DNA of 13,940 bases from Kiloniellales bacterium (GCA_022360075.1 JAKSDN010001134.1:1-13940), one strand, 5' to 3'; positions 1 through 6,917 are shown, counted from the stretch's first letter. The notes: generated by a model not told the origin, from the letters alone. Numbers and translations are program-made.

Positions 1-426
1 CTCGCCATGTACGACACGATGCAGTACATCCGCCCCGAGGTCTCCACGGTCTGCATCGGTCTGGCGGCCTCGGCCGGCTCGCTTCTGCTGATGGCGGGTG
101 CCGAAGGCAAGCGCTTCGCCTTGCCGCACTCGAAGATCATGATCCACCAGCCTTCGGGCGGGTTCCAGGGCCAGGCGACCGACATCGAGATCCATGCCCG
201 CGACATCCTTGCCACGCGCGAACGCCTTAACGAGATTTACGCAAAGCACACGGGCCGCAACGTGAAGGCGATCGCGGACGCGATGGAACGCGACAAGTTC
301 ATGACGCCCGATGAGGCGAAGGAATTCGGTCTCATCGATGCGGTGGTCGAGCGCCATGAGCTTCCCGACGATGGCCCGGACGGCGACGGCAACGGCGCCG
401 CCAGGAACGGCGGAAGCGAAGATTGA
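1..426 (+). CDS. clpP: ATP-dependent Clp protease proteolytic subunit ClpP (5' truncated)
   Basis: This is the C-terminal part of the ClpP serine peptidase, the tetradecameric barrel that degrades proteins unfolded by ClpX or ClpA in the cytoplasm. The reading frame is open from base 1 (codons L-A-M-Y-D-T), so the first ATG at 7 is internal and the true start lies outside the window. Visible family marks are the catalytic serine in GLAASAGS (near 58-81), the catalytic histidine in MIHQPSGG and the [14 protein letters not shown] segment that follows it, and the ERDKFM segment that carries the triad aspartate. About 141 residues of a usual 200-215 are present. The C-terminus is a Gly/Asp/Asn-rich tail after the conserved core, which is variable in the family. 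clpX follows after 192 bp in the usual clpP-clpX order. Nothing suggests damage other than the window edge. Confidence 0.97.
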   Translation, partial: LAMYDTMQYIRPEVSTVCIGLAASAGSLLLMAGAEGKRFALPHSKIMIHQPSGGFQGQATDIEIHARDILATRERLNEIYAKHTGRNVKAIADAMERDKFMTPDEAKEFGLIDAVVERHELPDDGPDGDGNGAARNGGSED

Positions 427-528
427 GTCGGCGGGCCGAGGCCGTTAACAAATTATTGATGGCTCGGTCATAGGATTCCGGATGCCGCAGGATTCGTGCG
501 ATAGAGCTGGATTGCTGCGGGACGGGCG

Positions 529-551
529 GCCGGGCCTCGGCGGGGATTTTT
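529..551 (+). terminator. weak candidate terminator of clpP
   Basis: A short GC stem (GCCG 529-532 with CGGC 538-541) is followed a few bases later by five T residues (547-551). The stem is only four pairs, so termination would be inefficient and some read-through into clpX is likely. I list it because it is the only hairpin-plus-T arrangement between clpP and clpX. Confidence 0.2.
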
Positions 552-555
552 CTCA

Positions 556-585
556 TTGTGTGCCGGTGTTGCGTCTGTCTAACAT
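556..585 (+). promoter_or_regulatory. candidate sigma-70 promoter of clpX
   Basis: TTGTGT (556-561) and TAACAT (580-585) are spaced 18 bp apart; CATAAT (583-588) overlaps as an alternative -10. A start near 592 would give a leader of about 27 nt before the clpX ATG. This is based on consensus only, but the 192-bp gap after clpP supports a separate promoter. Confidence 0.35.
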
Positions 586-605
586 AATCAAGAGCTTCAT
601 GGTCC

Positions 606-613
606 GAGACGAG
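606..613 (+). promoter_or_regulatory. ribosome binding site of clpX
   Basis: The purine-rich GAGACGAG ends 5 nt before the ATG at 619. It supports that start over the upstream ATG at 599, which is in a different frame. Confidence 0.5.
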
Positions 614-618
614 TCATC

Positions 619-1887
<1,269 letters not shown>

Positions 1888-1892
1888 CGGAC

Positions 1893-1915
1893 TGGCGGCC
1901 GCGCCCGCGCCGCCA
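1893..1915. terminator. hairpin downstream of clpX
   Basis: TGGCGGC (1893-1899) pairs perfectly with GCCGCCA (1909-1915) across a 9-nt loop, 5 nt after the clpX stop. No T-run follows, so this may be an mRNA 3'-end stabilising hairpin rather than a true intrinsic terminator. It abuts the CTTGAA motif at 1916. Confidence 0.35.
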
Positions 1916-1945
1916 CTTGAACTGCCCACCCGTCATCTCCAATTC
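1916..1945 (+). promoter_or_regulatory. possible heat-shock (RpoH) promoter element of lon
   Basis: CTTGAA at 1916-1921 exactly matches the -35 element recognised by RpoH in proteobacteria, and lon is a classic RpoH target. The -10 side is weak. CCAATTC (1939-1945) is at a 17-bp spacing but does not resemble the consensus well, and CGTCATCT (1931-1938) resembles it better but is only 9 bp away. The function is therefore only suggested by one half-site and by gene identity. Confidence 0.3.
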
Positions 1946-1946
1946 A

Positions 1947-1958
1947 CGTTTCGAAGCG
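1947..1958. promoter_or_regulatory. near-palindrome CGTTTCGAAGCG upstream of lon
   Basis: This 12-bp site is palindromic except for one pair and differs by one base from the perfect site CGCTTCGAAGCG (4562-4573) upstream of hupB. The recurrence in front of two neighbouring genes suggests a shared operator, but no regulator can be named. Confidence 0.3.
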
Positions 1959-2034
1959 CGGGTGGCTGATAGCACATCGCGGATCTGGTCTGCCGCTTGG
2001 TCGGGGACCGCAGCGCCTAGGTGAACGGGAAAAG

Positions 2035-4446
2035 ATGTTGGAAATCTCGCAAGGCAGTCTCTATCCAGTCCTACCGTTGCGCGACATCGTGGTCTTTCCC
2101 CACATGATCGTGCCGCTCTTCGTCGGCCGCGAAAAGTCGGTTCGGGCCCTCGAAGACGTGATGAAGGACGACAAGCAAATCCTTCTGGTTACTCAGAAGA
2201 ACGCGGCTCAGGACGACCCGACCCCAGCCGACATCTATTCGGTCGGCACGGTCGGCACGATCCTGCAGCTCCTGAAGCTGCCCGACGGTACGGTCAAGGT
2301 CCTGGTCGAGGGCGGCCACAGGGCGCGCATCACCAAGTTCAACGACAATCCCGAGTTTTTCCAGGCTTATGCCGAAGTCTCGGAGGACAACGTTGGCGAG
2401 GAGCGCGAGCTCGACGCGCTGGTGCGCACGGTGGTCACCCAGTTCGAGCAGTACATCAAGCTGAACAAGAAGATCCCGCCGGAAGTCCTGGTCTCGATCA
2501 ATCAGATCGACGACCCGAGCAAGCTCGCCGACACCATCGCCTCGCATCTCTCGCTCAAGATCGCCGAGAAGCAAGAGCTGCTGGAGTGCGAGTCTGTCAG
2601 CCAGCGGCTGGAGCGGATCTACGCCTTCATGGAAGGCGAGATCGGCGTCCTTCAGGTGGAGAAGCGCATTCGCAACCGGGTCAAGCGCCAGATGGAGAAG
2701 ACCCAGCGCGAGTATTATCTGAACGAGCAGCTCAAGGCGATCCAGAAGGAGCTTGGCGAGAGCGAGGACGGCCGCGACGAGATCGCCGAGCTCGAGGAGA
2801 AGATCGCCAAGACGAAGCTCTCCAAGGAAGCCGCCGAGAAAGCGACCAACGAGGTCAAGAAGCTGCGCTCGATGAGCCCCATGTCGGCCGAGGCGACGGT
2901 GGTGCGCAATTACCTCGACTGGATGCTCTCGATTCCCTGGAAGAAGCGCACCAAGGTCAAGAACGACATCCGCCATGCCAAGTCGGTGCTCGACGCCGAT
3001 CACTACGGCCTCGACAAGATCAAGGAGCGGATTCTCGAATACCTCGCGGTGCAGCAGCGCATGCGCAAGGTGAAGGGACCGATCCTCTGCCTCGTCGGCC
3101 CGCCGGGCGTCGGCAAGACCTCGCTCGGCCAGTCGATCGCCCGCGCGACCGGACGCAACTTCGTGCGCATGAGCCTGGGCGGCGTGCGCGACGAGGCGGA
3201 GGTGCGCGGTCACCGGCGGACCTACATCGGCTCGATGCCGGGCAAGGTCATCCAGGGCATGAAGAAGGCCAAGGCCTCCAACCCGCTGTTCCTGCTCGAC
3301 GAGGTCGACAAGTTGGGCGCGGATTGGCGCGGCGATCCCTCTTCGGCGCTGCTCGAGGTCCTGGATCCCGAGCAGAACAGCACCTTCAACGATCACTATC
3401 TCGAGGTCGACTACGATCTCTCCGACGTCATGTTCGTGACGACGGCCAACACGCTGCGCATGCCGCAGCCGCTGCTGGACCGCATGGAGGTGATCCGCCT
3501 GCCGGGCTACACCGAGGACGAGAAGGTCGAGATCGCCAGGCGCCATCTGATCCCCAAGCAGATGTCCAATCACGGCGTGAAGGACGACGAGTGGATCATC
3601 TCCGACTCGGCCCTGCGCGATCTGATCCGCCTCTATACCCGCGAAGCCGGCGTGCGGAATCTCGAGCGCGAGCTGGCCAACCTGGTGCGCAAGGCGGTCA
3701 AGGAAATCGCTCTCGGCAAGCAGGGCGCCATTCGCGTTACGCGCCGTAACCTCGACAAGTTCGCCGGCGTGCCGCGCTATCGGCACAGCGAGACCGAACT
3801 CGAGGACCTGGTCGGCGTATCGACCGGCTTGGCCTGGACCGAGGTCGGCGGCGAGATCCTGTCCATCGAAGCCGTGACCGTGCCCGGCAAGGGAAAGGTG
3901 ACCTCGACCGGCAAACTCGGCGACGTGATGAAGGAGTCGATCCAGGCGGCGGAGTACTACGTCAAGAGCCGCGCGGTCGACTACGGCATCAAGCCCACGG
4001 TCTTCGAGAAGAAGGACATCCATGTCCACGTGCCCGAAGGCGCGACTCCGAAGGACGGTCCTTCCGCGGGCGTTGCCATGGTGACGGCCATCGTCTCGGT
4101 CCTCACGGGCGTTGCCATTCGCCGTGATGTCGCGATGACGGGCGAGGTCACCTTGCGCGGCCGCGTCCTGCCGATCGGCGGCCTCAAGGAGAAGCTGCTG
4201 GCGGCGTTGCGCACGGGCATCAAGACGGTCTTGATTCCAAAGGAGAACGTGAAGGATCTCGCGGAGATTCCCGATAACGTGAAACGGGGTCTGGAGATCA
4301 TTCCAACCAACTCGGTCGACGAGGTCCTGGAGCACGCCTTGGTCGAGGAGCTTACGCCGATTGAGTGGATCGACTCGGACGAGGATGTCGAGCCCGTGCC
4401 CTCCGCGACGGAGGAAAGTGGGCGCGGCGATGTCGTGACTCACTGA
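2035..4446 (+). CDS. lon: ATP-dependent protease Lon (LonA)
   Basis: Lon is a cytoplasmic hexameric AAA+ serine protease that removes misfolded proteins and specific regulators. At 803 residues it has the full LonA architecture. It has an N-terminal substrate-binding domain (about 10-200, with [15 protein letters not shown] near the start) and a charged coiled-coil helix region (about 215-275). The AAA+ module has Walker A GPPGVGKT at 355-362 and Walker B at D422-E423. The C-terminal protease domain has the catalytic dyad S677 (in PKDGPSAG) and K720 (in GGLKEK). The last 25 residues form an acidic, variable tail. The ATG is preceded by GGGA (2027-2030), and there is no in-frame upstream alternative that improves the fit. 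It sits 147 bp after clpX, so it is probably transcribed from its own promoter; see the CTTGAA site. Confidence 0.99.
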   Translation: MLEISQGSLYPVLPLRDIVVFPHMIVPLFVGREKSVRALEDVMKDDKQILLVTQKNAAQDDPTPADIYSVGTVGTILQLLKLPDGTVKVLVEGGHRARITKFNDNPEFFQAYAEVSEDNVGEERELDALVRTVVTQFEQYIKLNKKIPPEVLVSINQIDDPSKLADTIASHLSLKIAEKQELLECESVSQRLERIYAFMEGEIGVLQVEKRIRNRVKRQMEKTQREYYLNEQLKAIQKELGESEDGRDEIAELEEKIAKTKLSKEAAEKATNEVKKLRSMSPMSAEATVVRNYLDWMLSIPWKKRTKVKNDIRHAKSVLDADHYGLDKIKERILEYLAVQQRMRKVKGPILCLVGPPGVGKTSLGQSIARATGRNFVRMSLGGVRDEAEVRGHRRTYIGSMPGKVIQGMKKAKASNPLFLLDEVDKLGADWRGDPSSALLEVLDPEQNSTFNDHYLEVDYDLSDVMFVTTANTLRMPQPLLDRMEVIRLPGYTEDEKVEIARRHLIPKQMSNHGVKDDEWIISDSALRDLIRLYTREAGVRNLERELANLVRKAVKEIALGKQGAIRVTRRNLDKFAGVPRYRHSETELEDLVGVSTGLAWTEVGGEILSIEAVTVPGKGKVTSTGKLGDVMKESIQAAEYYVKSRAVDYGIKPTVFEKKDIHVHVPEGATPKDGPSAGVAMVTAIVSVLTGVAIRRDVAMTGEVTLRGRVLPIGGLKEKLLAALRTGIKTVLIPKENVKDLAEIPDNVKRGLEIIPTNSVDEVLEHALVEELTPIEWIDSDEDVEPVPSATEESGRGDVVTH

Positions 4447-4526
4447 CAGGTCGCGTCATAACCGCGTTCGACGGCCCGAGACACACGAAAAACCCAAGTT
4501 ATCCCTCATTTTCCGCGCCCTTCGCA

Positions 4527-4556
4527 TTGACGGGGGCGCGGCGGTGAGCATAGACT
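4527..4556 (+). promoter_or_regulatory. probable hupB promoter
   Basis: TTGACG (4527-4532, five of six consensus bases) and TAGACT (4551-4556, four of six) are 18 bp apart. Transcription would start near 4563, about 60 nt before the GTG start, within the palindrome at 4561-4574. Confidence 0.55.
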
Positions 4557-4560
4557 CCAT

Positions 4561-4574
4561 CCGCTTCGAAGCGG
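4561..4574. promoter_or_regulatory. 14-bp perfect palindrome at the hupB transcription start
   Basis: CCGCTTCGAAGCGG is a perfect inverted repeat just downstream of the predicted -10. As DNA it could be an operator. As RNA it would fold into a short hairpin with a four-base loop at the very 5' end of the hupB mRNA, which could stabilise the transcript. It is followed by a pyrimidine-rich stretch that is not a clean T-run, so a terminator role is less likely. Confidence 0.45.
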
Positions 4575-4610
4575 TCTTTCCCTTCAATCATCGCTAGTTC
4601 CCGACCACCA

Positions 4611-4618
4611 GAGGGGGG
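4611..4618 (+). promoter_or_regulatory. strong ribosome binding site of hupB
   Basis: GAGGGGGG ends 4 nt before the GTG at 4623. This strong Shine-Dalgarno decides in favour of the GTG start and fits high expression of HU. Confidence 0.75.
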
Positions 4619-4622
4619 TGCA

Positions 4623-4895
4623 GTGAACAAAAACGATCTCGTTGCCCAGGTTGCTGACAGCACGGGGCTTTCCAAGGCTGACTCTACGAATGCGGTCGAC
4701 GCCGTGTTCGACACCATTACCAGTGCCCTGAAGAAGGGCGATGATGTCCGCCTCGTTAATTTTGGCACTTTTGCCGTGACGCGCCGCGCCGCGTCGGAGG
4801 GCCGTAATCCGCGCACTGGAGAGCGCATTCAGATTCCGGCCTCGAACCAAGCCAAGTTCAAAGCCGGCAAGGGCCTCAAGGACGCGTTGAACTAA
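4623..4895 (+). CDS. hupB: DNA-binding protein HU (HU-beta type)
   Basis: HU is a small dimeric nucleoid-associated protein that bends DNA and binds it without strong sequence specificity. The 90 residues equal the family length. The helical N-terminal half begins MNKNDLVAQVAD, the hinge motif VNFGTFAVTRRAA follows, and the DNA-clasping beta arm contains GRNPRTGE with the intercalating proline. The C-terminus is the usual KFKAGKGLKDALN. The start is GTG, supported by a strong ribosome binding site and by the exact match of the N-terminus to HU proteins. hupB directly after lon is a common proteobacterial arrangement, and HU is a known Lon substrate in E. coli. IHF is excluded by the length and the arm sequence. 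Confidence 0.98.
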   Translation: MNKNDLVAQVADSTGLSKADSTNAVDAVFDTITSALKKGDDVRLVNFGTFAVTRRAASEGRNPRTGERIQIPASNQAKFKAGKGLKDALN

Positions 4896-4930
4896 AGAAT
4901 CAAGAGGGAAGGGCTCTATTGGGACCTCGA

Positions 4931-4964
4931 CCGGCCGCCACGCTATTGGCGGCCGGTTTGGTTT
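4931..4964 (+). terminator. intrinsic terminator of hupB
   Basis: CCGGCCGCCA (4931-4940) pairs perfectly with TGGCGGCCGG (4947-4956) over a 6-nt loop, followed by TTTGGTTT. The stem is strong and lies 36 nt after the hupB stop, so this is a convincing Rho-independent terminator. Its T-rich end overlaps the probable -35 of the tRNA-Val promoter. Confidence 0.9.
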
Positions 4965-4984
4965 CGAGCCCGCCTTGGTATAGT
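4958..4984 (+). promoter_or_regulatory. probable tRNA-Val promoter
   Basis: TATAGT (4979-4984) matches five of six -10 bases. The -35 is TTGGTT (4958-4963) at 15 bp or TTTGGT (4957-4962) at 16 bp. The start would be near 4991, about 28 nt before the mature tRNA, with a GC-rich region after the -10 as is usual for stable RNA promoters. Confidence 0.45.
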
Positions 4985-5018
4985 CTTCGGCACGCCGAGA
5001 CGGCGCGAGGCGCGAGTC

Positions 5019-5094
5019 GGGCGATTAGCTCAGCTGGGAGAGCACCTCGTTTACACCGAGGGGGTCGGAGGTTCGAACCCTTCATCGCCCACCA
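5019..5094 (+). tRNA. tRNA-Val (anticodon TAC)
   Basis: The cloverleaf folds completely. The acceptor stem is GGGCGAT (5019-5025) with ATCGCCC (5084-5090), and the D stem is GCTC/GAGC. The anticodon stem is CCTCG/CGAGG around loop TTTACAC, giving anticodon TAC at 5052-5054 (reads GUA and probably other valine codons). The T arm is GGAGG-TTCGAAC-CCTTC with one G-U pair. The discriminator is A and CCA is encoded (5092-5094). Length is 76 nt. Confidence 0.97.
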
Positions 5095-5116
5095 TTCGCC
5101 GGCCCGAACGATGATG

Positions 5117-5161
5117 CCTGAGGGGCTCTCGGCGGCCGCCGGTATGCTTGACACCCTCAGG
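5117..5161. repeat. inverted repeat flanking the tRNA-Asp -35 region
   Basis: CCTGAGGG (5117-5124) and CCCTCAGG (5154-5161) are perfect inverted arms; between them lies the palindrome GGCGGCCGCC (5131-5140). It lies 23 nt after tRNA-Val, so it could fold as a terminator-like structure for that transcript. No T-run follows, and the right arm sits immediately after the TTGACA of the next promoter. Confidence 0.4.
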
Positions 5162-5176
5162 GCTTAGGAGTACATC
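5148..5176 (+). promoter_or_regulatory. probable tRNA-Asp promoter
   Basis: A perfect -35 TTGACA (5148-5153) is spaced 17 bp from TACATC (5171-5176, three of six). Transcription would begin near 5183, about 34 nt before the mature tRNA. The perfect -35 with ideal spacing makes this credible despite the poor -10. Confidence 0.5.
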
Positions 5177-5216
5177 ACGCCGTCCCCAAGACAGCGGGTC
5201 CTCAGATCGCAAAGCT

Positions 5217-5294
<78 letters not shown>

Positions 5295-5302
5295 TTAGCC
5301 GC

Positions 5303-5324
5303 AGTCGCGAGCGAAGCGACTTTC
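5303..5324 (+). terminator. possible terminator of tRNA-Asp
   Basis: AGTCGC (5303-5308) pairs with GCGACT (5316-5321) over a 7-nt loop, ending in TTTC. It begins 9 nt after the CCA end. The T-run is short, so it may act together with the larger hairpin at 5334-5361. Confidence 0.45.
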
Positions 5325-5333
5325 AAGGCTCAT

Positions 5334-5361
5334 GTCCGCCGAAGCCTTGGCGTAGGCGGAC
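5334..5361. repeat. REP-like palindrome
   Basis: GTCCGCC (5334-5340) and GGCGGAC (5355-5361) form a perfect 7-bp stem around GAAGCCTTGGCGTA. The loop plus right arm (5342-5357) is also 12 of 16 bases complementary to 5392-5407. The GCCGAAGCCTTGGCG...GGCGGA style resembles dispersed extragenic palindromes I have seen near tRNA genes in alphaproteobacteria, which is recollection and not a search result. It lies between convergent tRNA-Asp and toxin transcripts, so it could also end transcription in both directions. Confidence 0.4.
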
Positions 5362-5391
5362 GGGTTTCCACGTTACTCCCCCGCGCCACCA

Positions 5392-5430
5392 GCCTTCGCC
5401 TTAGCTTTCCCTAGCAGGCAAAAGGAAGGC
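5392..5430. repeat. hairpin in tRNA-Asp to toxin spacer
   Basis: GCCTTC (5392-5397) pairs with GAAGGC (5425-5430) over a 27-nt loop. The left arm region is also partly complementary to the palindrome at 5342-5357, so the two may be parts of one element. No function is evident. Confidence 0.3.
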
Positions 5431-5498
5431 AAGGTTCGTCATGGTCTCAAGGCGCGAGTACCGCATTCGCACTTTTGCGGACTAACCCCGTGCAGGAC

Positions 5499-5891
5499 CT
5501 AGATTACCTCGACGCGCGCTTGGTGACCGGGCGCTGCGGCAAGGCGTCGGTCGCGGGTGACCAGAGTTGCGTCGAGCGCTTCCGCGAGGGCCACGTAGAC
5601 CGCATCGTAAGCGGTGAGGTTGTCCCCGATCTCCCATGCGCGCGGCAAAAGGAACCCGTGTGGGTAGCGCCTGATAGGAAAGTCGACGAGGTCGGCAAGC
5701 GCTGCGCGGCCCCGTTCGCTGTCGATCTCGCCGCTGCCTGCGTAGCGTCGGAGAACCTGTGCAATCTCCACGTCGAGTAGATGCGGTGCGTGGAGATACT
5801 CGTGTTCGCCGAGCAGTCGCTCTTCCACCTTTTCCGCTTCCGGCGTGCGCAAGAGCACTTCGAGCAGGGCCGAGGCGTCGACGACGATCAC
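5499..5891 (-). CDS. vapC: PIN-domain ribonuclease toxin (VapC/FitB type)
   Basis: This is a probable endoribonuclease toxin of the PIN family, 130 residues long, which is typical for VapC. The four acidic metal ligands expected for PIN domains are visible: D5 in IVVDAS, E42 in DVEIAQVLRR, D96 in TAYDAVYVALAE and D114 in VTRDRRL. I chose the GTG at 5891-5889 because it places IVVDAS at the N-terminus as in the family and overlaps the antitoxin stop by 4 bp (GTGA). A longer open frame reaching to 6137 merely runs over the antitoxin gene in another frame. Toxin and antitoxin are thus translationally coupled. VapC toxins cleave tRNAs or rRNA in studied cases; the target here is unknown. No catalytic residue is missing, so it is likely active when free. 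Confidence 0.88.
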   Translation of the reverse strand: MIVVDASALLEVLLRTPEAEKVEERLLGEHEYLHAPHLLDVEIAQVLRRYAGSGEIDSERGRAALADLVDFPIRRYPHGFLLPRAWEIGDNLTAYDAVYVALAEALDATLVTRDRRLAAAPGHQARVEVI

Positions 5892-6118
5892 TGCCGGTCG
5901 CGCTCGTCCCTGATCGCCTCGACGGGCGGCACGGCCGGTGCTGTCCGTGACCGTTGTTGAAGGCGGGTGCGCAGCTCGTCCAGGGTCGGCCGTTCGGCAA
6001 TCTCGCGTAGCTCGGCCAAGAGGTAGTCGGAAAGAGACATACCCGCCAGCGCTGCGCGCGACTTGAGCCGTCGGTGCAGGGCATTGGGGACGTTGCGGAT
6101 CTGAATCATGGTCGACAT
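5888..6118 (-). CDS. vapB: ribbon-helix-helix antitoxin (VapB/FitA type)
   Basis: This is a 76-residue antitoxin with an N-terminal ribbon-helix-helix DNA-binding fold. The beta strand MIQIRNVP (residues 4-11) is followed by two helices, LHRRLKSRAALAGM and SLSDYLLAELREIAE. The remainder (about 45-76), rich in Arg, Glu and Pro, is the usual toxin-binding tail. It lies upstream of the PIN toxin with a 4-bp overlap, the standard order. The start may be M1 (6118) or M4 (6109). I prefer M1 because the predicted -10 ends 6 nt upstream of it, which suggests a leaderless mRNA; neither start has a Shine-Dalgarno. Such antitoxins dimerise and repress their own promoter, and the perfect palindrome at 6126-6139 is the likely operator. 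Confidence 0.88.
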   Translation of the reverse strand: MSTMIQIRNVPNALHRRLKSRAALAGMSLSDYLLAELREIAERPTLDELRTRLQQRSRTAPAVPPVEAIRDERDRQ

Positions 6119-6124
6119 GCGTAA

Positions 6125-6153
6125 AACATGAATTCATGTGGGTAACATGTCAG
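6125..6153 (-). promoter_or_regulatory. probable promoter of the toxin-antitoxin operon
   Basis: On the minus strand, CTGACA (6153-6148, five of six -35 bases) is exactly 17 bp from CATGTT (6130-6125, three of six). The expected start, about 7 nt on, falls at the A of the antitoxin ATG (6118), which implies a leaderless transcript. The -10 quality is modest. Confidence 0.45.
6126..6139. promoter_or_regulatory. candidate antitoxin operator (14-bp palindrome)
   Basis: ACATGAATTCATGT is a perfect 14-bp palindrome 8 bp upstream of the antitoxin start, covering the -10 and part of the spacer. A further partial copy, ACATGT, is at 6145-6150. Ribbon-helix-helix antitoxins bind such repeats, so autorepression is the natural reading. 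Confidence 0.6.
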
Positions 6154-6158
6154 GAAGG

Positions 6159-6179
6159 ATCGAACAAATATCGAACAAA
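6159..6179. repeat. tandem direct repeat ATCGAACAAA x2
   Basis: Two identical 10-bp copies (6159-6168 and 6170-6179) have an 11-bp period, close to one helical turn. They lie just upstream of the toxin-antitoxin -35 on the minus strand, a position where an activator or additional antitoxin binding would act. Confidence 0.6.
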
Positions 6180-6224
6180 GGCTAGGCGAATAGCGTCAGA
6201 ATGCCCATGGGGCCATGCTCACCC

Positions 6225-6305
6225 CTCAGTGCCCGGATTCATCCCACTCGGCCCGCCATAACCCCACGCTTCACCACCGTTTGACTCTCAAATCCGGACA
6301 CTGGG
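6225..6305. repeat. imperfect long inverted repeat (MITE-like)
   Basis: CAGTGCCCGGATT (6227-6239) and AATCCGGACACTG (6291-6303) are complementary at 12 of 13 positions; one further pair at 6225/6305 extends the arms through a G-T wobble. The arms enclose 51 bp without coding potential. There is no obvious target-site duplication outside them. It could be a remnant of a mobile element or simply a stem-loop. Confidence 0.45.
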
Positions 6306-6423
6306 CGGCCTCGCACGCAGGCCCATGGAACGCTCCATGCGAGCCGGTCTCGGTGCTTTGCCGCAGTGCAAAAGATGCACCGCTGCCCCGCCGAATCGTC
6401 TGGGCAGTAAGCGCCTTTGCGGC

Positions 6424-6452
6424 TTTCCGAGCCGGGTCAATCGGCCTATATT
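6424..6452 (+). promoter_or_regulatory. probable nuo operon promoter
   Basis: TATATT (6447-6452) is the best -10 in the region upstream of nuoA, matching five of six consensus bases. At 17 bp upstream is TTTCCG (6424-6429, three of six), a poor -35. Transcription from here would start near 6459 and give a leader of about 93 nt. Confidence 0.4.
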
Positions 6453-6540
6453 CCGCCTAGGGGAGCGAAGTTGGACAACGGTCGCGGGTTTGCTGCAATG
6501 CCAACCAAAACCGTGCCGGGACGACATCGCGGGGGAGTTT

Positions 6541-6545
6541 GAAGG
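6541..6545 (+). promoter_or_regulatory. ribosome binding site of nuoA
   Basis: GAAGG lies 6 nt before the ATG at 6552 and supports that start. Confidence 0.5.
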
Positions 6546-6551
6546 CAGGCC

Positions 6552-6917
6552 ATGGAGGAACTCCTTAGGGAATACCTGCCGATCCTGATCTTTCTCGTGA
6601 TCGCGATCGGCTTGACGCTCGCCATGGTGGTCGCCTCTTTGGTGGTGGCCCAGCAACGCCCTGATTCCGAAAAGGTTTCGGCCTACGAATGCGGATTCGA
6701 GGCCTTCGACGACGCGCGCAGCCGCTTCGACGTTCGCTTCTACCTCGTTGCCATCCTCTTCATCATCTTCGACCTCGAGGTCGCTTTCCTGTTTCCCTGG
6801 GCGGTCGCGCTCGGTGAGATCGGCGTGTTCGGGTTCTGGTCGATGGTGGTCTTTCTCGCGATCCTGACCATCGGCTTCATCTACGAGTGGAAGAAGGGGG
6901 CCCTCGAGTGGGAGTAG
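6552..6917 (+). CDS. nuoA: NADH-quinone oxidoreductase subunit A
   Basis: NuoA (mitochondrial ND3 homologue) is a small membrane subunit of complex I near the quinone-binding junction. The 121 residues match the family. Three membrane helices are visible at about 9-33, 62-82 and 91-111. The loop after the first helix contains YECG with C47, the position of the ND3 cysteine linked to active/deactive transitions in mitochondria. The second helix carries the conserved acidic pair D74 and E76 in [11 protein letters not shown]. It is the first gene of the nuo operon, and nuoB starts only 4 nt after its stop. Confidence 0.98.
   Translation: MEELLREYLPILIFLVIAIGLTLAMVVASLVVAQQRPDSEKVSAYECGFEAFDDARSRFDVRFYLVAILFIIFDLEVAFLFPWAVALGEIGVFGFWSMVVFLAILTIGFIYEWKKGALEWE

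Larger units (their letters stand above)
6140..6446. other. non-coding spacer between toxin-antitoxin and nuo operons
   Basis: I see no credible gene here. Open frames on either strand are rich in Cys, His, Pro and Ser and lack family features. The spacer holds the toxin-antitoxin -35 (6148-6153), a tandem direct repeat (6159-6179), an inverted repeat (6225-6305) and a weak hairpin with arms CTGCCC (6383-6388) and GGGCAG (6402-6407). It ends at the probable nuo promoter. Confidence 0.6.

Noticed and set aside
2071..4443. 790-codon open frame on the minus strand antisense to lon
   Set aside because: Its translation is an Arg/His/Asp/Leu/Val-rich string with no domain, and it mirrors lon almost exactly. 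Such long antisense frames arise from codon bias in high-GC genes, and lon is unmistakable on the + strand.
4900..5154. minus-strand frame over the hupB terminator and tRNA-Val
   Set aside because: It is antisense to a complete tRNA and a strong terminator; the apparent peptide is the translated tRNA complement often mis-annotated in genomes.
5376..5391. CCCCCGCGCCACCA stretch resembling a tRNA or tmRNA 3' end
   Set aside because: No T-loop or matching acceptor arm lies upstream, so it is not a tRNA remnant or a convincing attachment site.
5475..5780. 101-codon + strand frame antisense to the toxin gene
   Set aside because: The minus-strand frame has clear PIN residues; this one has none and would conflict with it.
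5892..6137. N-terminal extension of the PIN toxin to the ATG at 6137
   Set aside because: The extra 82 residues overlap the antitoxin gene in another frame and lack any fold signature; the PIN domain begins exactly at the GTG at 5891.
6215..6460. 81-codon + strand frame upstream of nuoA
   Set aside because: It is rich in Ser, His, Pro and Cys, crosses the inverted repeat and the probable nuo promoter, and has no ribosome binding site or family resemblance.
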